The position numbers were made by a program, and so were the translations under genes. 64,000 bases of DNA from the NCBI GenBank assembly GCA_964455395.1, contig CAYVWB010000013.1:1-64000 (forward strand), read 5' to 3'. Within the stretch, counting starts at the first letter, position 1. Each line of letters starts with the position of its first letter. Origin of the DNA: CAYVWB01 sp964455395. GTDB lineage: Bacteria > Desulfobacterota > Desulfovibrionia > Desulfovibrionales > Desulfovibrionaceae. Below the pieces are notes generated by a model. That model was not told the DNA's origin, searched no databases, and saw only the letters and a list, made by a program, of their open reading frames with translations. Below, one piece after another: positions 51,822 to 60,674 of the stretch.

Positions 51822-52208
51822 ATGGACCCTCACGAAAAAGAAGAGCTACAACAAGAAAAGGCCGAGATGGCCGCCCAGCCCCCGGTCACGCCCACAACCG
51901 TCGTCACCCGAGCCCCCGAGCCCCCCACGGAGTTGACGTTGGACCCTGCCCAGCCGGTCCTCTCGCTGCTCTCCGCAGTGCGCGCCTACTCTCTCTCGCG
52001 GCGCGAACTCGGCGTGCTGCCCAAGGACGTGGCCAAGCAAGTGGACGAGGATGTCATCGACGAAGCCTTTTCCCAAGGACTGGTCGCCTTCACCTCCCTG
52101 GAGGAAGCCGACGGCAAGGCGAAAGGTCTGGTGCTGACGGACAAAGGCTACGCCCTGCTGGCGACGCAGAGCGACACCGAAAGCGACCCGGCCGATATGA
52201 CGCCCTGA
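51822..52208 (+). CDS. Small protein of unknown function
   Basis: A 128-residue protein. The first 45 residues are a charged, Pro/Thr-rich segment. The rest (LSLLSAVRAYSLSRRELGVL, then EDVIDEAFSQGLVAFTSLEE and GLVLTDKGYALLA) looks like a winged-helix pattern without an obvious family. It starts 104 bases after the DUF4392 gene on the same strand, with AGGAGAAGG before the ATG. Confidence 0.5.
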   Translation: MDPHEKEELQQEKAEMAAQPPVTPTTVVTRAPEPPTELTLDPAQPVLSLLSAVRAYSLSRRELGVLPKDVAKQVDEDVIDEAFSQGLVAFTSLEEADGKAKGLVLTDKGYALLATQSDTESDPADMTP

Positions 52209-52675
52209 AGTTTCCTGCTGAAGCCTCTTGTTGACGCCTCCTGCTGACGCGGCCTCCCCTCGCATGGGGGGGGGACGCACGCCCTGAGGACGCGCATTGA
52301 CGCACTGCCGGGCCCTCCCCGAGCGGCCCGCCCCGCAGCCCACCGGCTCCCGGACGCGGCCACCTTGGGTGTGGCGTACGCACCCGACGCGCGCCATCCG
52401 GACCGCCCACGCCTCCACGCGCTGCGCCGCTTCGCTCCAGAACAGGCTCCGGACCACGTTTCGAGACAGCATCCAGGCCCGCGCACGTCCCCCCGGACGC
52501 CCATGCGGCCAGCTCCCTCCAGTTCCCTCCAGTTCCCTGGACGCGCTGGCGCACTCTTCATGCGCCGGCAAAGCCGCGGACTTCGGCCCCGCGCGTCACG
52601 CTTCCGACCTTTTGTCCACCAGCGCTTCGGCCCCCCACGCGCCTCCAGAGGCCTCCTCACTCGCACATCAGGCCT

Positions 52676-52692
52676 ATTAATATAGTATTAAC
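52676..52692. repeat. AT-rich palindromic repeat, copy 1
   Basis: TTAATA-TAG-TATTAA at 52677-52691 is a perfect palindrome with a 3-base centre. It shares 16 of 17 bases (ATTAATATAGTATTwAC) with the copy at 53176-53192, exactly 500 bases away in the same orientation. Confidence 0.75.
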
Positions 52693-53175
52693 GGATACTT
52701 ACCGCCACCCTCAATCTCCCACTGAATAGCATAGCCACTATAGATGACAAGGCTCGTCTCCCCCGACAGCTTGAGCGCGCGCCACCTCGACCGGAGACGC
52801 CATACTATGGCGCACCCCGCCGTAAGGCCCTTCCACCGTGGAGCCTTGCGTCATAGACCCATTGCCGAGCCCTCCCCCCTTCGCGCAGCCGGGCGCGCGC
52901 ACCGCCGCAACGTCCAGGCATCGTTCCCGCTCTCAGCGTCCGGGCCATGCGCGACGCCATCCCGAGCCGCCAGCGGTTGACCACCTTCCGGAAACAAGCC
53001 TGCGCCCCACGGTCGACAAAACGATACAGCAACACACCACACCCTCAGACAATATCGACTGGAAACACATTGCTGCGCCTACTCGAATTTATGTAACACT
53101 CCTGCAATACACTCCTGCTAACAAATGCTTAGATGCTGGCATTTGCTTGTTGCAAACAGCGCATTCAGTTGCGAC

Positions 53176-53192
53176 ATTAATATAGTATTTAC
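53176..53192. repeat. AT-rich palindromic repeat, copy 2
   Basis: Same sequence as the copy at 52676 except one base (TATTTAC instead of TATTAAC). It lies 45-61 bases upstream of the peroxidase start codon, where promoter elements are expected (TTGCGA at 53169-53174 and TACTAT at 53190-53195 are possible boxes), so it may be an operator. Confidence 0.65.
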
Positions 53193-53236
53193 TATTTTCA
53201 TAGCCTGTTTCAAACCTTCGACTCAAGGAGCAGACC

Positions 53237-54682
53237 ATGCAACCTACCGGTTTCCATGGCGGCGACGACCGCGACTCCGCCGGTTCCGCCAGCAGCGCCG
53301 GGGGGCGCTTCGGACGCCTTTTTCCCAACCTGCCGCCCCGCGCGGCGGGAAGTCTCGATCTCTTCGCCCTGGGCGCGGCGGGCGGCCCCATGGATGGCGG
53401 CCCCGGCGGCAATGACAACCAGCGCATCAAGGCCGGGTTCACTTTCCTCGGGCAGTTCATCGATCATGACATCACCTTCGACCCCACCACCCTCACCGAG
53501 CGGCGGGTCGATCCGAATTCGCTGCAGAACTTCCGCACCCCGGCCCTGGAGCTGGACTCTCTCTACGGTCTCGGCCCGCGCGTGCAGCCCTACCTCTACG
53601 ACGAGGACCTCACGTTTCTCATCGGGAACAGCGTCAACGCGACCAGCGACCTGGCCCGCAACGCGAAGGGCGCCGCCATCATCCCGGACCCCCGCAACGA
53701 CGAGAACATGATCGTCGGCCAGATGCACTTGCTCTTCCAACGCTTCCACAACACGGTGTTGAGCACCCGGACGCAGGGCTCGGACCCGGCGGAGCGTTTC
53801 GAGGAAGCCCGCCGCCTGGTGCGCTGGCACTATCAATGGATGATAGTGCATGAATACCTGCGGCTGATCGTGGGTGACGCCATGCGCGAGGATGTGTTCA
53901 GGAACGGCCCCAGGTTCTTCGACTGCGCGTCCTGCTGCATGGAGCACTTGTTCCTGCCTGTGGAATTCGCGGTGGCGGCCTTCCGTTTCGGACATAGCCA
54001 AGTGCGTTCCGGCTACGGCATCAACGGGTTCAACGGAGGTTTTGGCGCCTCGCTGTTCCCCGAAGATCCCGCACAGGTTGAAAACGGCGCGGCCCGCAAC
54101 AGCCTGGTCGGGGGGCCGGTCATCCACGCCCATCATGTGGATTGGCGCCTGTTCTTCGATCTGCCGGGCGCAACCCCCGCCTTGAGCAAGCAAATCGACA
54201 CCACCCTCTCCGCTCCGCTGCTGAATCTGCCTGTCAGCGTGGTCCCGCCGTCCGCGGACCCGCGCGTGGCCGGACAAAATTCCCTGGCGGTGCGCAACCT
54301 GCTGCGTTCGGACTCCAACGGTCTGCCCTCGGGCGAAACCGTGGCCACGGTCATGGGCGAAACGCCGATCCCCGACAGCGTCCTGTGGCAGGGCGTTCCC
54401 CCGGCTGTTCTTGGCGACGCCCCGGGGGAATCCCCGTTGTGGTTCTACATTCTGCGGGAGGCCGAAGACCTGCCCAATGGCGAACACCTGGGTCCGGTGG
54501 GCGGACGCATTGTCGCCGAAACATTCTACTGCATGCTGATGCGGGACGCCGAGTCGTACCTGGCTCAAGATCCCATGTGGAAGCCCACCCTCGGGAGCAA
54601 CGAGGACTTCACCATGGCGGATCTGGCGCAGTTCGTGGGGGACTTCCCCACCCCCGAAGCGGCTCCCGCCGAGGCCTCCTGA
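53237..54682 (+). CDS. Animal-type haem peroxidase (peroxidase-cyclooxygenase superfamily)
   Basis: A 481-residue protein with the superfamily's catalytic set: distal His H77 in GQFIDHDITFD, catalytic Arg R153 in PDPRNDENMIVGQMHLLF, and proximal haem ligand H253 in FRFGHSQVR. NTVLSTRTQG and VRWHYQWMIVHEYL are also typical. These enzymes use hydrogen peroxide to oxidise halides, phenols or lipids. There is no signal peptide, so it would be cytoplasmic unless exported another way. A CDCASCC-like cysteine patch (C230, C233, C234) is present. AAGGAG lies 6 bases before the ATG. It leads a plus-strand series of carbohydrate-type genes after a 470-base gap. Confidence 0.88.
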   Translation: MQPTGFHGGDDRDSAGSASSAGGRFGRLFPNLPPRAAGSLDLFALGAAGGPMDGGPGGNDNQRIKAGFTFLGQFIDHDITFDPTTLTERRVDPNSLQNFRTPALELDSLYGLGPRVQPYLYDEDLTFLIGNSVNATSDLARNAKGAAIIPDPRNDENMIVGQMHLLFQRFHNTVLSTRTQGSDPAERFEEARRLVRWHYQWMIVHEYLRLIVGDAMREDVFRNGPRFFDCASCCMEHLFLPVEFAVAAFRFGHSQVRSGYGINGFNGGFGASLFPEDPAQVENGAARNSLVGGPVIHAHHVDWRLFFDLPGATPALSKQIDTTLSAPLLNLPVSVVPPSADPRVAGQNSLAVRNLLRSDSNGLPSGETVATVMGETPIPDSVLWQGVPPAVLGDAPGESPLWFYILREAEDLPNGEHLGPVGGRIVAETFYCMLMRDAESYLAQDPMWKPTLGSNEDFTMADLAQFVGDFPTPEAAPAEAS

Positions 54683-55152
54683 AGGGGAGCGCGTGGGGGG
54701 GCGGCGTCGAGCGCAGGCAAGGGCGCCGCTCCTCTCGCGCTCATTCGGATGGCAGGGAAGGAGAATCACCCACGAAGCGCCGCCGTGGGGACCTTGACGG
54801 AACGCTTGTGCGCCTGGCGACGGCCCGACAGCGACGCGCGCGATCACGGCTTGTTCGGCTTCTTGCGGCGAGGCCCTGGCGGACACGACGACTTCACGAG
54901 ACCCGACATGGAGACACACACCCTGCGCGAAGCGGCAGCCACAGCCCGACGGTCTCCCGTCCTCCAAGGCGCCATACCGCATACGACGCATTCGTCCGCA
55001 ACATCACGGCGCACGGTCGCTTACGTGGCGCGCGCCATCATGAAACTCGCGCCGGGACTGGCGGCCCGTCATGAATCGGCCGCCGGCGTGGCCTCTGCGC
55101 AGACCGTCGCCGCGCCGGCACGCAACGCCCACTCGGCCCCATGAGGATTCCC
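54683..55152. other. Intergenic region between peroxidase and AGE-like genes
   Basis: 470 GC-rich bases. I see no hairpin terminator, promoter box or credible open frame. Confidence 0.5.
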
Positions 55153-57294
55153 ATGAAGCTTTCCAACAACTATCACAGCATGGTCGTGACCGGCGTGGTC
55201 CAGAAAGTCGATCCGGTCAATCTTAACTTCACCTTGCAACTACTCTCGGGCAAGTCGCTTTTAAAGGTCTCCGTCACCAAGACGACATGGTACGAGGTGC
55301 TGCGGAACGTCGGCGACGAAGGCCGCGACCGAGTGCCGGAGCCGCCTGAAGCCTACGTCAACGAGGTCCTCGGCGCGAATGATCCTGCTGCCGACCAGTC
55401 TCTGCGGCAGGCCCAGTACAACGTCTTGAAGTATCTGCGGAAGGGCGTCATGGTCTCCATCCGGGGCGTGGCGAGCGAGCACGAGACCGACCGGGCTTTC
55501 AGCGCGCGACGCGTGGTGCTCATGCACTCGGAGCCGGGGATGTACGGTTGGGAGCAGACACACTGGTGGCTCCAGCAGATCAACACCCTCTTCGAGCAGT
55601 GGATGGACGTGCTCTTCCAGGACAAGCGGGAGATCACCGAAAACGATTTCGCAGCGTTCTACCGCACGAATCTCGATCTGCTCGGGGGACACACGGCGGA
55701 CGACATCCAGGAATGCGCCACCATGTCCCGGTTCCTCTACGGGTTGTCCTCTTCGTACATGCTCACAGGCAACGACCGCGCCTTGAGCGCCGCCGCGGCG
55801 TGCGCCAAGTACCTCATCAACGCTTTCGCCGTGGTCTCCCACGACCACATGTACTGCTTCTGGAAATTCGGGAGGGTGCAGGACAAGAAGAGCGTCAAGT
55901 CCATCATGAGCTCCCAGAACCCCGACGATCTGGGAAGTTACGCGCTCTATGAGCAGATCTACGCCCTGGCCGGCTTGACGCAGTACTACCGCATCACCCA
56001 GGACACGAACATCCTCTACTACATCACGCGCACCATCAGCGCTTTCGAGAAGTTCTTCCGCGATCACGAGAATCGCAACAACGATTCGTGCTTCAACGGC
56101 GAAGGGGGGTACTTCAGCCACATCGACCCCGTGACCATGCGTCCGGATTCACCGGCGTTGGGCAAGAATCGGGAGCGCAAGAACTGGAATTCGATAGGCG
56201 ACCACATCCCGGCCTATCTCATCAATCTGCTGCTCGCCATCGACCCGCTGCCGAAAACCGCGAATTCGCCTTACGATTGGGACAAACTCCGCCAACTCTG
56301 CCGGGATATGCTGGACAGCTGCGTAGAGGACATCCTCGAACACTTCACGCCGGACGAAGATTCTCTCTTCGTCAAGGAGCGGTTCCACGCGAACTGGGAG
56401 CCTGACAGGACCTGGGACTGGCAGCAGGACCGCGGCATCGTCGGACACAACCTGAAAATCTCATGGAACCTGACGCGCTGCGGCCACTACTACACATACC
56501 TCGCCAAGCTCCCGGGCTTGGCCGAGGGCACGGCCCTCGACTACACCGACATGGCCAAGAAGTGCTACGAGTTCTCCAGACTATTGGGCAAGAACATGGA
56601 ACGCGCCGGGGTGGACCTCATCCGCGGCGGCATCTTCGACGCTTTGGAGCGCGTGCCCCAAAACAAAAAGTTCTTGGATTTCGCCTGGGAGCCGACCAAG
56701 GACTTCTGGCAACAGGAACAGGCCATTCTCGCCTACTACATCATGGCGGGCATCGACCCCAAACACGGCGACAGCCCGCGGTTCCTGGAACTGGCGCGGT
56801 ACTGCACGGCGTTCTGGAGCCTCTACTTCGTCGACCAGGACCACCGCAAGATCTACTTCCGCACGGACGAAAGCGGCACGCCCATCGTCCAGGACGGGTA
56901 CGGCGTTCAAGGCGGCCACGCCATCGCCGGCTACCACTCCTTCGAGCTGAACTTCCTTGCGCACATCTATATCCGCGCCTACGTGCAGCAAACTGGCGGC
57001 GGCGACGACTCCTTCTGCATCACATACCGGCCCTGCAAGAACGACCACAAGACGCTCAATGTCCTGCCGGACTTCTTCCGCCCCGGCGACCTGAAGATCA
57101 TCACCCTGAAATTCAACGGCGTGAAACAAAAAATCTCCGACCCGCACTCCTTCCAAGTCGACATCAGCGAGCTTGCGCCGGACACCGAAGTCGTCGTCGA
57201 ATTCCTCCCCGGGCGCAAAAGTGCGCGCGGGGAACAGGACATCAAGCAGGAACGCTCCACCATCAAGGACATCTACTCCAGCAAGACGCCGTAG
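55153..57294 (+). CDS. AGE-family (N-acylglucosamine 2-epimerase-like) protein with extra N- and C-terminal domains
   Basis: A 713-residue protein. Residues 1-125 form a beta-rich domain (VVTGVVQKVDPVNLNFTLQL, then KGVMVSIRGVASEHETDRAF) that looks like an OB fold. Residues about 135-620 match the alpha/alpha-barrel of AGE/cellobiose epimerases, with the catalytic-type His H432 in IVGHNLKISWNLT, GGIFDAL, DFWQQEQAILAYY and a second His pair H589/H595 in GGHAIAGYHSFE. A beta C-terminus (620-713) ends in a charged tail. AGE enzymes interconvert sugars at C2 through an enediolate. The ATG at 55153 follows AGGA. Substrate unknown. It is followed within 11 bases by the DJ-1-like gene. Confidence 0.75.
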   Translation: MKLSNNYHSMVVTGVVQKVDPVNLNFTLQLLSGKSLLKVSVTKTTWYEVLRNVGDEGRDRVPEPPEAYVNEVLGANDPAADQSLRQAQYNVLKYLRKGVMVSIRGVASEHETDRAFSARRVVLMHSEPGMYGWEQTHWWLQQINTLFEQWMDVLFQDKREITENDFAAFYRTNLDLLGGHTADDIQECATMSRFLYGLSSSYMLTGNDRALSAAAACAKYLINAFAVVSHDHMYCFWKFGRVQDKKSVKSIMSSQNPDDLGSYALYEQIYALAGLTQYYRITQDTNILYYITRTISAFEKFFRDHENRNNDSCFNGEGGYFSHIDPVTMRPDSPALGKNRERKNWNSIGDHIPAYLINLLLAIDPLPKTANSPYDWDKLRQLCRDMLDSCVEDILEHFTPDEDSLFVKERFHANWEPDRTWDWQQDRGIVGHNLKISWNLTRCGHYYTYLAKLPGLAEGTALDYTDMAKKCYEFSRLLGKNMERAGVDLIRGGIFDALERVPQNKKFLDFAWEPTKDFWQQEQAILAYYIMAGIDPKHGDSPRFLELARYCTAFWSLYFVDQDHRKIYFRTDESGTPIVQDGYGVQGGHAIAGYHSFELNFLAHIYIRAYVQQTGGGDDSFCITYRPCKNDHKTLNVLPDFFRPGDLKIITLKFNGVKQKISDPHSFQVDISELAPDTEVVVEFLPGRKSARGEQDIKQERSTIKDIYSSKTP

Positions 57295-57305
57295 GGAGGG
57301 TGCGA

Positions 57306-57995
57306 ATGAACAAGCCGCTTGCAGGAAAGGCCATCGCCGTTATCGTGGAGCACAAGTTCATCCCCGAAGAAATCGAAGCCTATCGAAACGGCTTCCACAT
57401 GCTGGGCGCCGACGTCCACTTCATCTCGCGGCTCTGGTACGGCGACTACCGCCCCGGCCACCCCTCCTGGACGGCGCCGGTCTTCCATAGCGACGTGGAC
57501 CCCACGGAGCAAGCGCCCTGGAACACGCCTGCCGCGCTCAAGGTCGACTCGGAACGCGACGTGAGCGCCATCAGACCCGAGGCGTACGCAGCCGTCATCA
57601 TGGCGGCGAACTACGTGAGCGTCCGGCTGCGCTACCCTGATGCGCCCGACATCAGCGACCCCCGCAGGCTCGTCCAGTCGGCCCCCATGGTCCGCTTCTT
57701 CGCGCAAGCCATGTCCACGCCCGGTCTTGTCAAAGGCGCGCTCTGCCACGGTCTGTGGATCCTCACGCCGCACCCCGAGCTCCTGAAGGCGCGACGCGTG
57801 ACCTGCCATACCGTCGTCATGGCGGACATCCTCAATTGCGGCGCGGAAGTCGTCTTCGAGGATACAGGCGACGGTCGGTCCGCGCCGGCCAAAGTGGTCA
57901 CGGATAACGACTTGGTCACCGGTTTCAGCAGACACGACGTCCTGCCATTCATCGAAGCCATTGCCGACCGCATCCTCGCGATCGAAAACGCCTGA
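57306..57995 (+). CDS. DJ-1/PfpI family protein
   Basis: A 229-residue protein of the class I glutamine amidotransferase-like superfamily. The nucleophile elbow is GALCHGLWIL with Cys147 followed by His. The acidic residue before the elbow and the strand IAVIVEHKFIPEEIEAY complete the pattern. Related proteins include deglycases, glyoxalases and general stress proteins. GGAGG precedes the ATG. It sits between the AGE-like and GH13 genes with 11 and 12 base gaps, so it belongs to one operon and may repair or process a reactive sugar product. Confidence 0.82.
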   Translation: MNKPLAGKAIAVIVEHKFIPEEIEAYRNGFHMLGADVHFISRLWYGDYRPGHPSWTAPVFHSDVDPTEQAPWNTPAALKVDSERDVSAIRPEAYAAVIMAANYVSVRLRYPDAPDISDPRRLVQSAPMVRFFAQAMSTPGLVKGALCHGLWILTPHPELLKARRVTCHTVVMADILNCGAEVVFEDTGDGRSAPAKVVTDNDLVTGFSRHDVLPFIEAIADRILAIENA

Positions 57996-58007
57996 AGGAC
58001 CCCACCC

Positions 58008-60527
58008 ATGCAACTCGCACCCGTTGAATTCTCATACATCCCGAGCCTCTACGGCGACTTCCTCCCGGGATGGCAGGCCGTGCTGGTCGGCAGCTGGGAT
58101 GCGCGCGGCCAGCTGAGCGACGCTTGGTCGGAACACCCCATGACGCGAAGCGTCGCCGCCGAGCACGAACTTGGCGTCCATTTCACGGCCTCGGTGGCGC
58201 TGGACCCCACGCAAGCCGGCCGGGTCTTCGCCTGGGGCGTATACTTCGTGAATGATGCGGGCGACCGGCGCTGGGCCATCACCACCGAGGAGGACGACCC
58301 CCTCTCGACACAACGCCACTGCACCTTCGCTTTCTCGGGCGGTCCCCAGGAAGCGCGGTATTTCCTGACTCACTGCCGCCGGCTGGGCGCGAACAGGACG
58401 CGCCTTGGCGACGAGGAAGCCACCCGGTTCGCCGTGTGGGCGCCCAACGCCTTGGCGGTGGACCTGGTCTTCGGCGTCATCTGGAAGTACGGCGACCCCC
58501 AGCGCACCATCAAGGAGGGCCCCCTCCTCAAGACGGAGCTGGCGGGCGGTTACGTCCATGACTGCGGCTTGGGGCTGGACCCGACGTTTGCCCCGGCCCC
58601 CATGACGAAAGGCGAAGACGGCGTGTGGGAGACGGTGCTGCCGGGCGGCTTCTCGGCATACGATCACCAGCCGTATATGTTTCGTATCACCCGGGAGGAC
58701 GGACACCCCGTCTACCGCACGGATCTGTACTCGCGCTGCCAAATGGGCTTCGGCGCGCTCGACCCCGCCGTGGCGCCATGGTCCGGCCTGCTGAGCGAGC
58801 TGATGGGCACGGTCAGCTGCTCCGCCGTCATCGATCCGGAAACCGTGACCCAGTTGTTCGACGAACCCGAGTTCCCGGAGCGGACTTTCATCCCCGAGAG
58901 CGAATTCTGGGCGGACGAGTTCACCGAGAGGCGCACGCCGCAGCACATCGATGATCTGATCATCTACGAACTGCACCTGGGCGCGCTCGGCTTCGGCAGC
59001 GACAAACCCGGAACCCTGGCTGACGCCATTGCGCTGCTGGACCATATCCAAGCAGCGAACTTCAACGCCGTGGAGCTGTTGCCGCTCTCCGAATTCGGCG
59101 GCGGCGGCGAGAACTGGGGCTACGCCACCTCGCACTACTTCGCCATCGAATATTCGGGGGGCGGCCGCGACCAGTTCAAACACTTCGTCAAAGAGTGCCA
59201 CCGCCGCGGCCTGGCTGTCATTTTCGATGTCGTCTACAACCACTACACCGTGGACGGCGGCGACCGCGCGCAGTGGCTGTACGACTCCATCCACCACCAG
59301 AATAATATCTACTACTGGTACGAAGGCGACCCCGCAGACCATGGCGCGCCCACCGGCGGCTACGTCAACAACAACTCCTCCGGCTGGGCCCCCCGCTACC
59401 ATGAAGCCATGGTGCGCACGATGTTCATCAGCAGCGCCGTGAGCCTGGTGCGCGACTTCCATGTGGACGGCTTCCGCGTGGACCAGACCACTTGCATTCA
59501 CCGCGACAACTCGCTCAACGAAGACGGCCGGAGCGTGCCGGCCGCCAACCAGTATGGCGCCAAGCTGTTGCGGGAACTGGGCGCCACGCTGCGGCTCATC
59601 AAACCGAACATCTTCCTGATGGCGGAAGACCACTCCGGCTGGGATGCCGTGACAACCCCCGTGGAGGCCGGCGGCATGGGGTTCGACGCGCAGTGGTTCT
59701 CCGAATTCTACCATGCCTTGAGCGGCGACACCAATGCCGGCGACGCGGCCAAGCTGCTCCACCGTGCAGCGCTCACCCAAGGCAGCGGCCCCTTGGCCAT
59801 GGACAACTTCGCCCACCGCCTGTGGGAAACGCAATTCGCCAAGGTAGTGTACAGCGAATCGCACGACGAGGCGGGCAACAGCGAAGGACCGCTCTTCGAC
59901 CCCACATGGGATGGCGACGAGCCCAGCAAACGCCACACCTCGCACCGCTCCATCGTCGTGGCGTCCAACAACGCTCCGCTGATCGACGAAACCCGACGCT
60001 TCGCCGAAGCGCGTTGTCGTTTCGCCTGGGGCGTGACCGTGCTCTCCGCTGGCGTTCCCATGGTGCTCTTCGGCGAGGAAGTGGGCGCGCGCAACCGTTT
60101 CAAATACAACGCGGTGCTCGCCCACAAGGAAGACTACCTGGGCATGGCGCAAGAGGAGGGGCGCGCTCTGCTCGCTTTTTTCACCGACGTGAACGCCTTG
60201 CGTCTTGCGCGAAGCGGGCTGCGGTCCCGCTCCATCGACATCGTCCATGTGTCCAACGACAACCGCGTGATCGTGTTCCGCCGCTGGAACGACACGGAGC
60301 AATATCTCGTATGCGCCAGCCTGGCCGACCACCCCTATGCGCAGGGCTATGCGATCCACAACGAGCGCATCCCCGTCGGCCACTGGCGCGAGCTCTTCAA
60401 CAGTGACAACAGCCTCTACGGGGGGGACGCCATGGGCAACCACGACAAGCTCATCACCTCGCAGGGCGGCGCCATGACGGCGGTCATCCCCGCCGCCGGG
60501 TTCGTCGTCCTGGAAATGGAGCGGTAG
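58008..60527 (+). CDS. GH13 alpha-amylase superfamily protein, glycogen branching enzyme-like
   Basis: An 839-residue protein. The N-terminal part (about 1-125) is a beta domain. A CBM48-like domain (about 130-245, FAVWAPNALAVDLVFGVIWK) and then the GH13 barrel (about 310-700) follow. Catalytic motifs are intact: DVVYNH (407-412), nucleophile D492 in GFRVDQTTCI, acid/base E540 in LMAEDHSGWDA and D620 in YSESHDEAGN. A C-terminal beta domain closes the protein. Such enzymes branch or hydrolyse alpha-glucans; branching enzyme (GlgB) and TreZ are the closest types by layout, but the length and N-terminus are atypical. GGA lies 8 bases before the ATG. Confidence 0.8.
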   Translation: MQLAPVEFSYIPSLYGDFLPGWQAVLVGSWDARGQLSDAWSEHPMTRSVAAEHELGVHFTASVALDPTQAGRVFAWGVYFVNDAGDRRWAITTEEDDPLSTQRHCTFAFSGGPQEARYFLTHCRRLGANRTRLGDEEATRFAVWAPNALAVDLVFGVIWKYGDPQRTIKEGPLLKTELAGGYVHDCGLGLDPTFAPAPMTKGEDGVWETVLPGGFSAYDHQPYMFRITREDGHPVYRTDLYSRCQMGFGALDPAVAPWSGLLSELMGTVSCSAVIDPETVTQLFDEPEFPERTFIPESEFWADEFTERRTPQHIDDLIIYELHLGALGFGSDKPGTLADAIALLDHIQAANFNAVELLPLSEFGGGGENWGYATSHYFAIEYSGGGRDQFKHFVKECHRRGLAVIFDVVYNHYTVDGGDRAQWLYDSIHHQNNIYYWYEGDPADHGAPTGGYVNNNSSGWAPRYHEAMVRTMFISSAVSLVRDFHVDGFRVDQTTCIHRDNSLNEDGRSVPAANQYGAKLLRELGATLRLIKPNIFLMAEDHSGWDAVTTPVEAGGMGFDAQWFSEFYHALSGDTNAGDAAKLLHRAALTQGSGPLAMDNFAHRLWETQFAKVVYSESHDEAGNSEGPLFDPTWDGDEPSKRHTSHRSIVVASNNAPLIDETRRFAEARCRFAWGVTVLSAGVPMVLFGEEVGARNRFKYNAVLAHKEDYLGMAQEEGRALLAFFTDVNALRLARSGLRSRSIDIVHVSNDNRVIVFRRWNDTEQYLVCASLADHPYAQGYAIHNERIPVGHWRELFNSDNSLYGGDAMGNHDKLITSQGGAMTAVIPAAGFVVLEMER

Positions 60528-60674
60528 CCGCCGCCCCGGCTGCGCCACGACTCCCCCTCTCGACGTGTGCAAGGCGCGGCGGCGTTTCCCCTTGACGAGG
60601 GAGCCTCGGGCTGTCGGCTCCATGCACGGTCTGCCGCCGGCCGGACGACCGACGTTCTTCGGCCGGGCGCCGGG

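Larger units (their letters stand above)
52209..53236. other. Gene-free kilobase with AT-rich segments upstream of the peroxidase
   Basis: About 1,030 bases with no credible gene. The first half is GC-rich. Two AT-rich patches (about 52675-52745 and 53090-53210) stand out from the surrounding composition. They hold the two palindromic repeats listed separately. Composition and position suggest a boundary between core and accessory DNA, or a large control region for the peroxidase gene. Confidence 0.6.

Noticed and set aside
58032..60623. 863-residue minus-strand frame
   Set aside because: Antisense to the GH13 gene, whose catalytic motifs are all on the plus strand.
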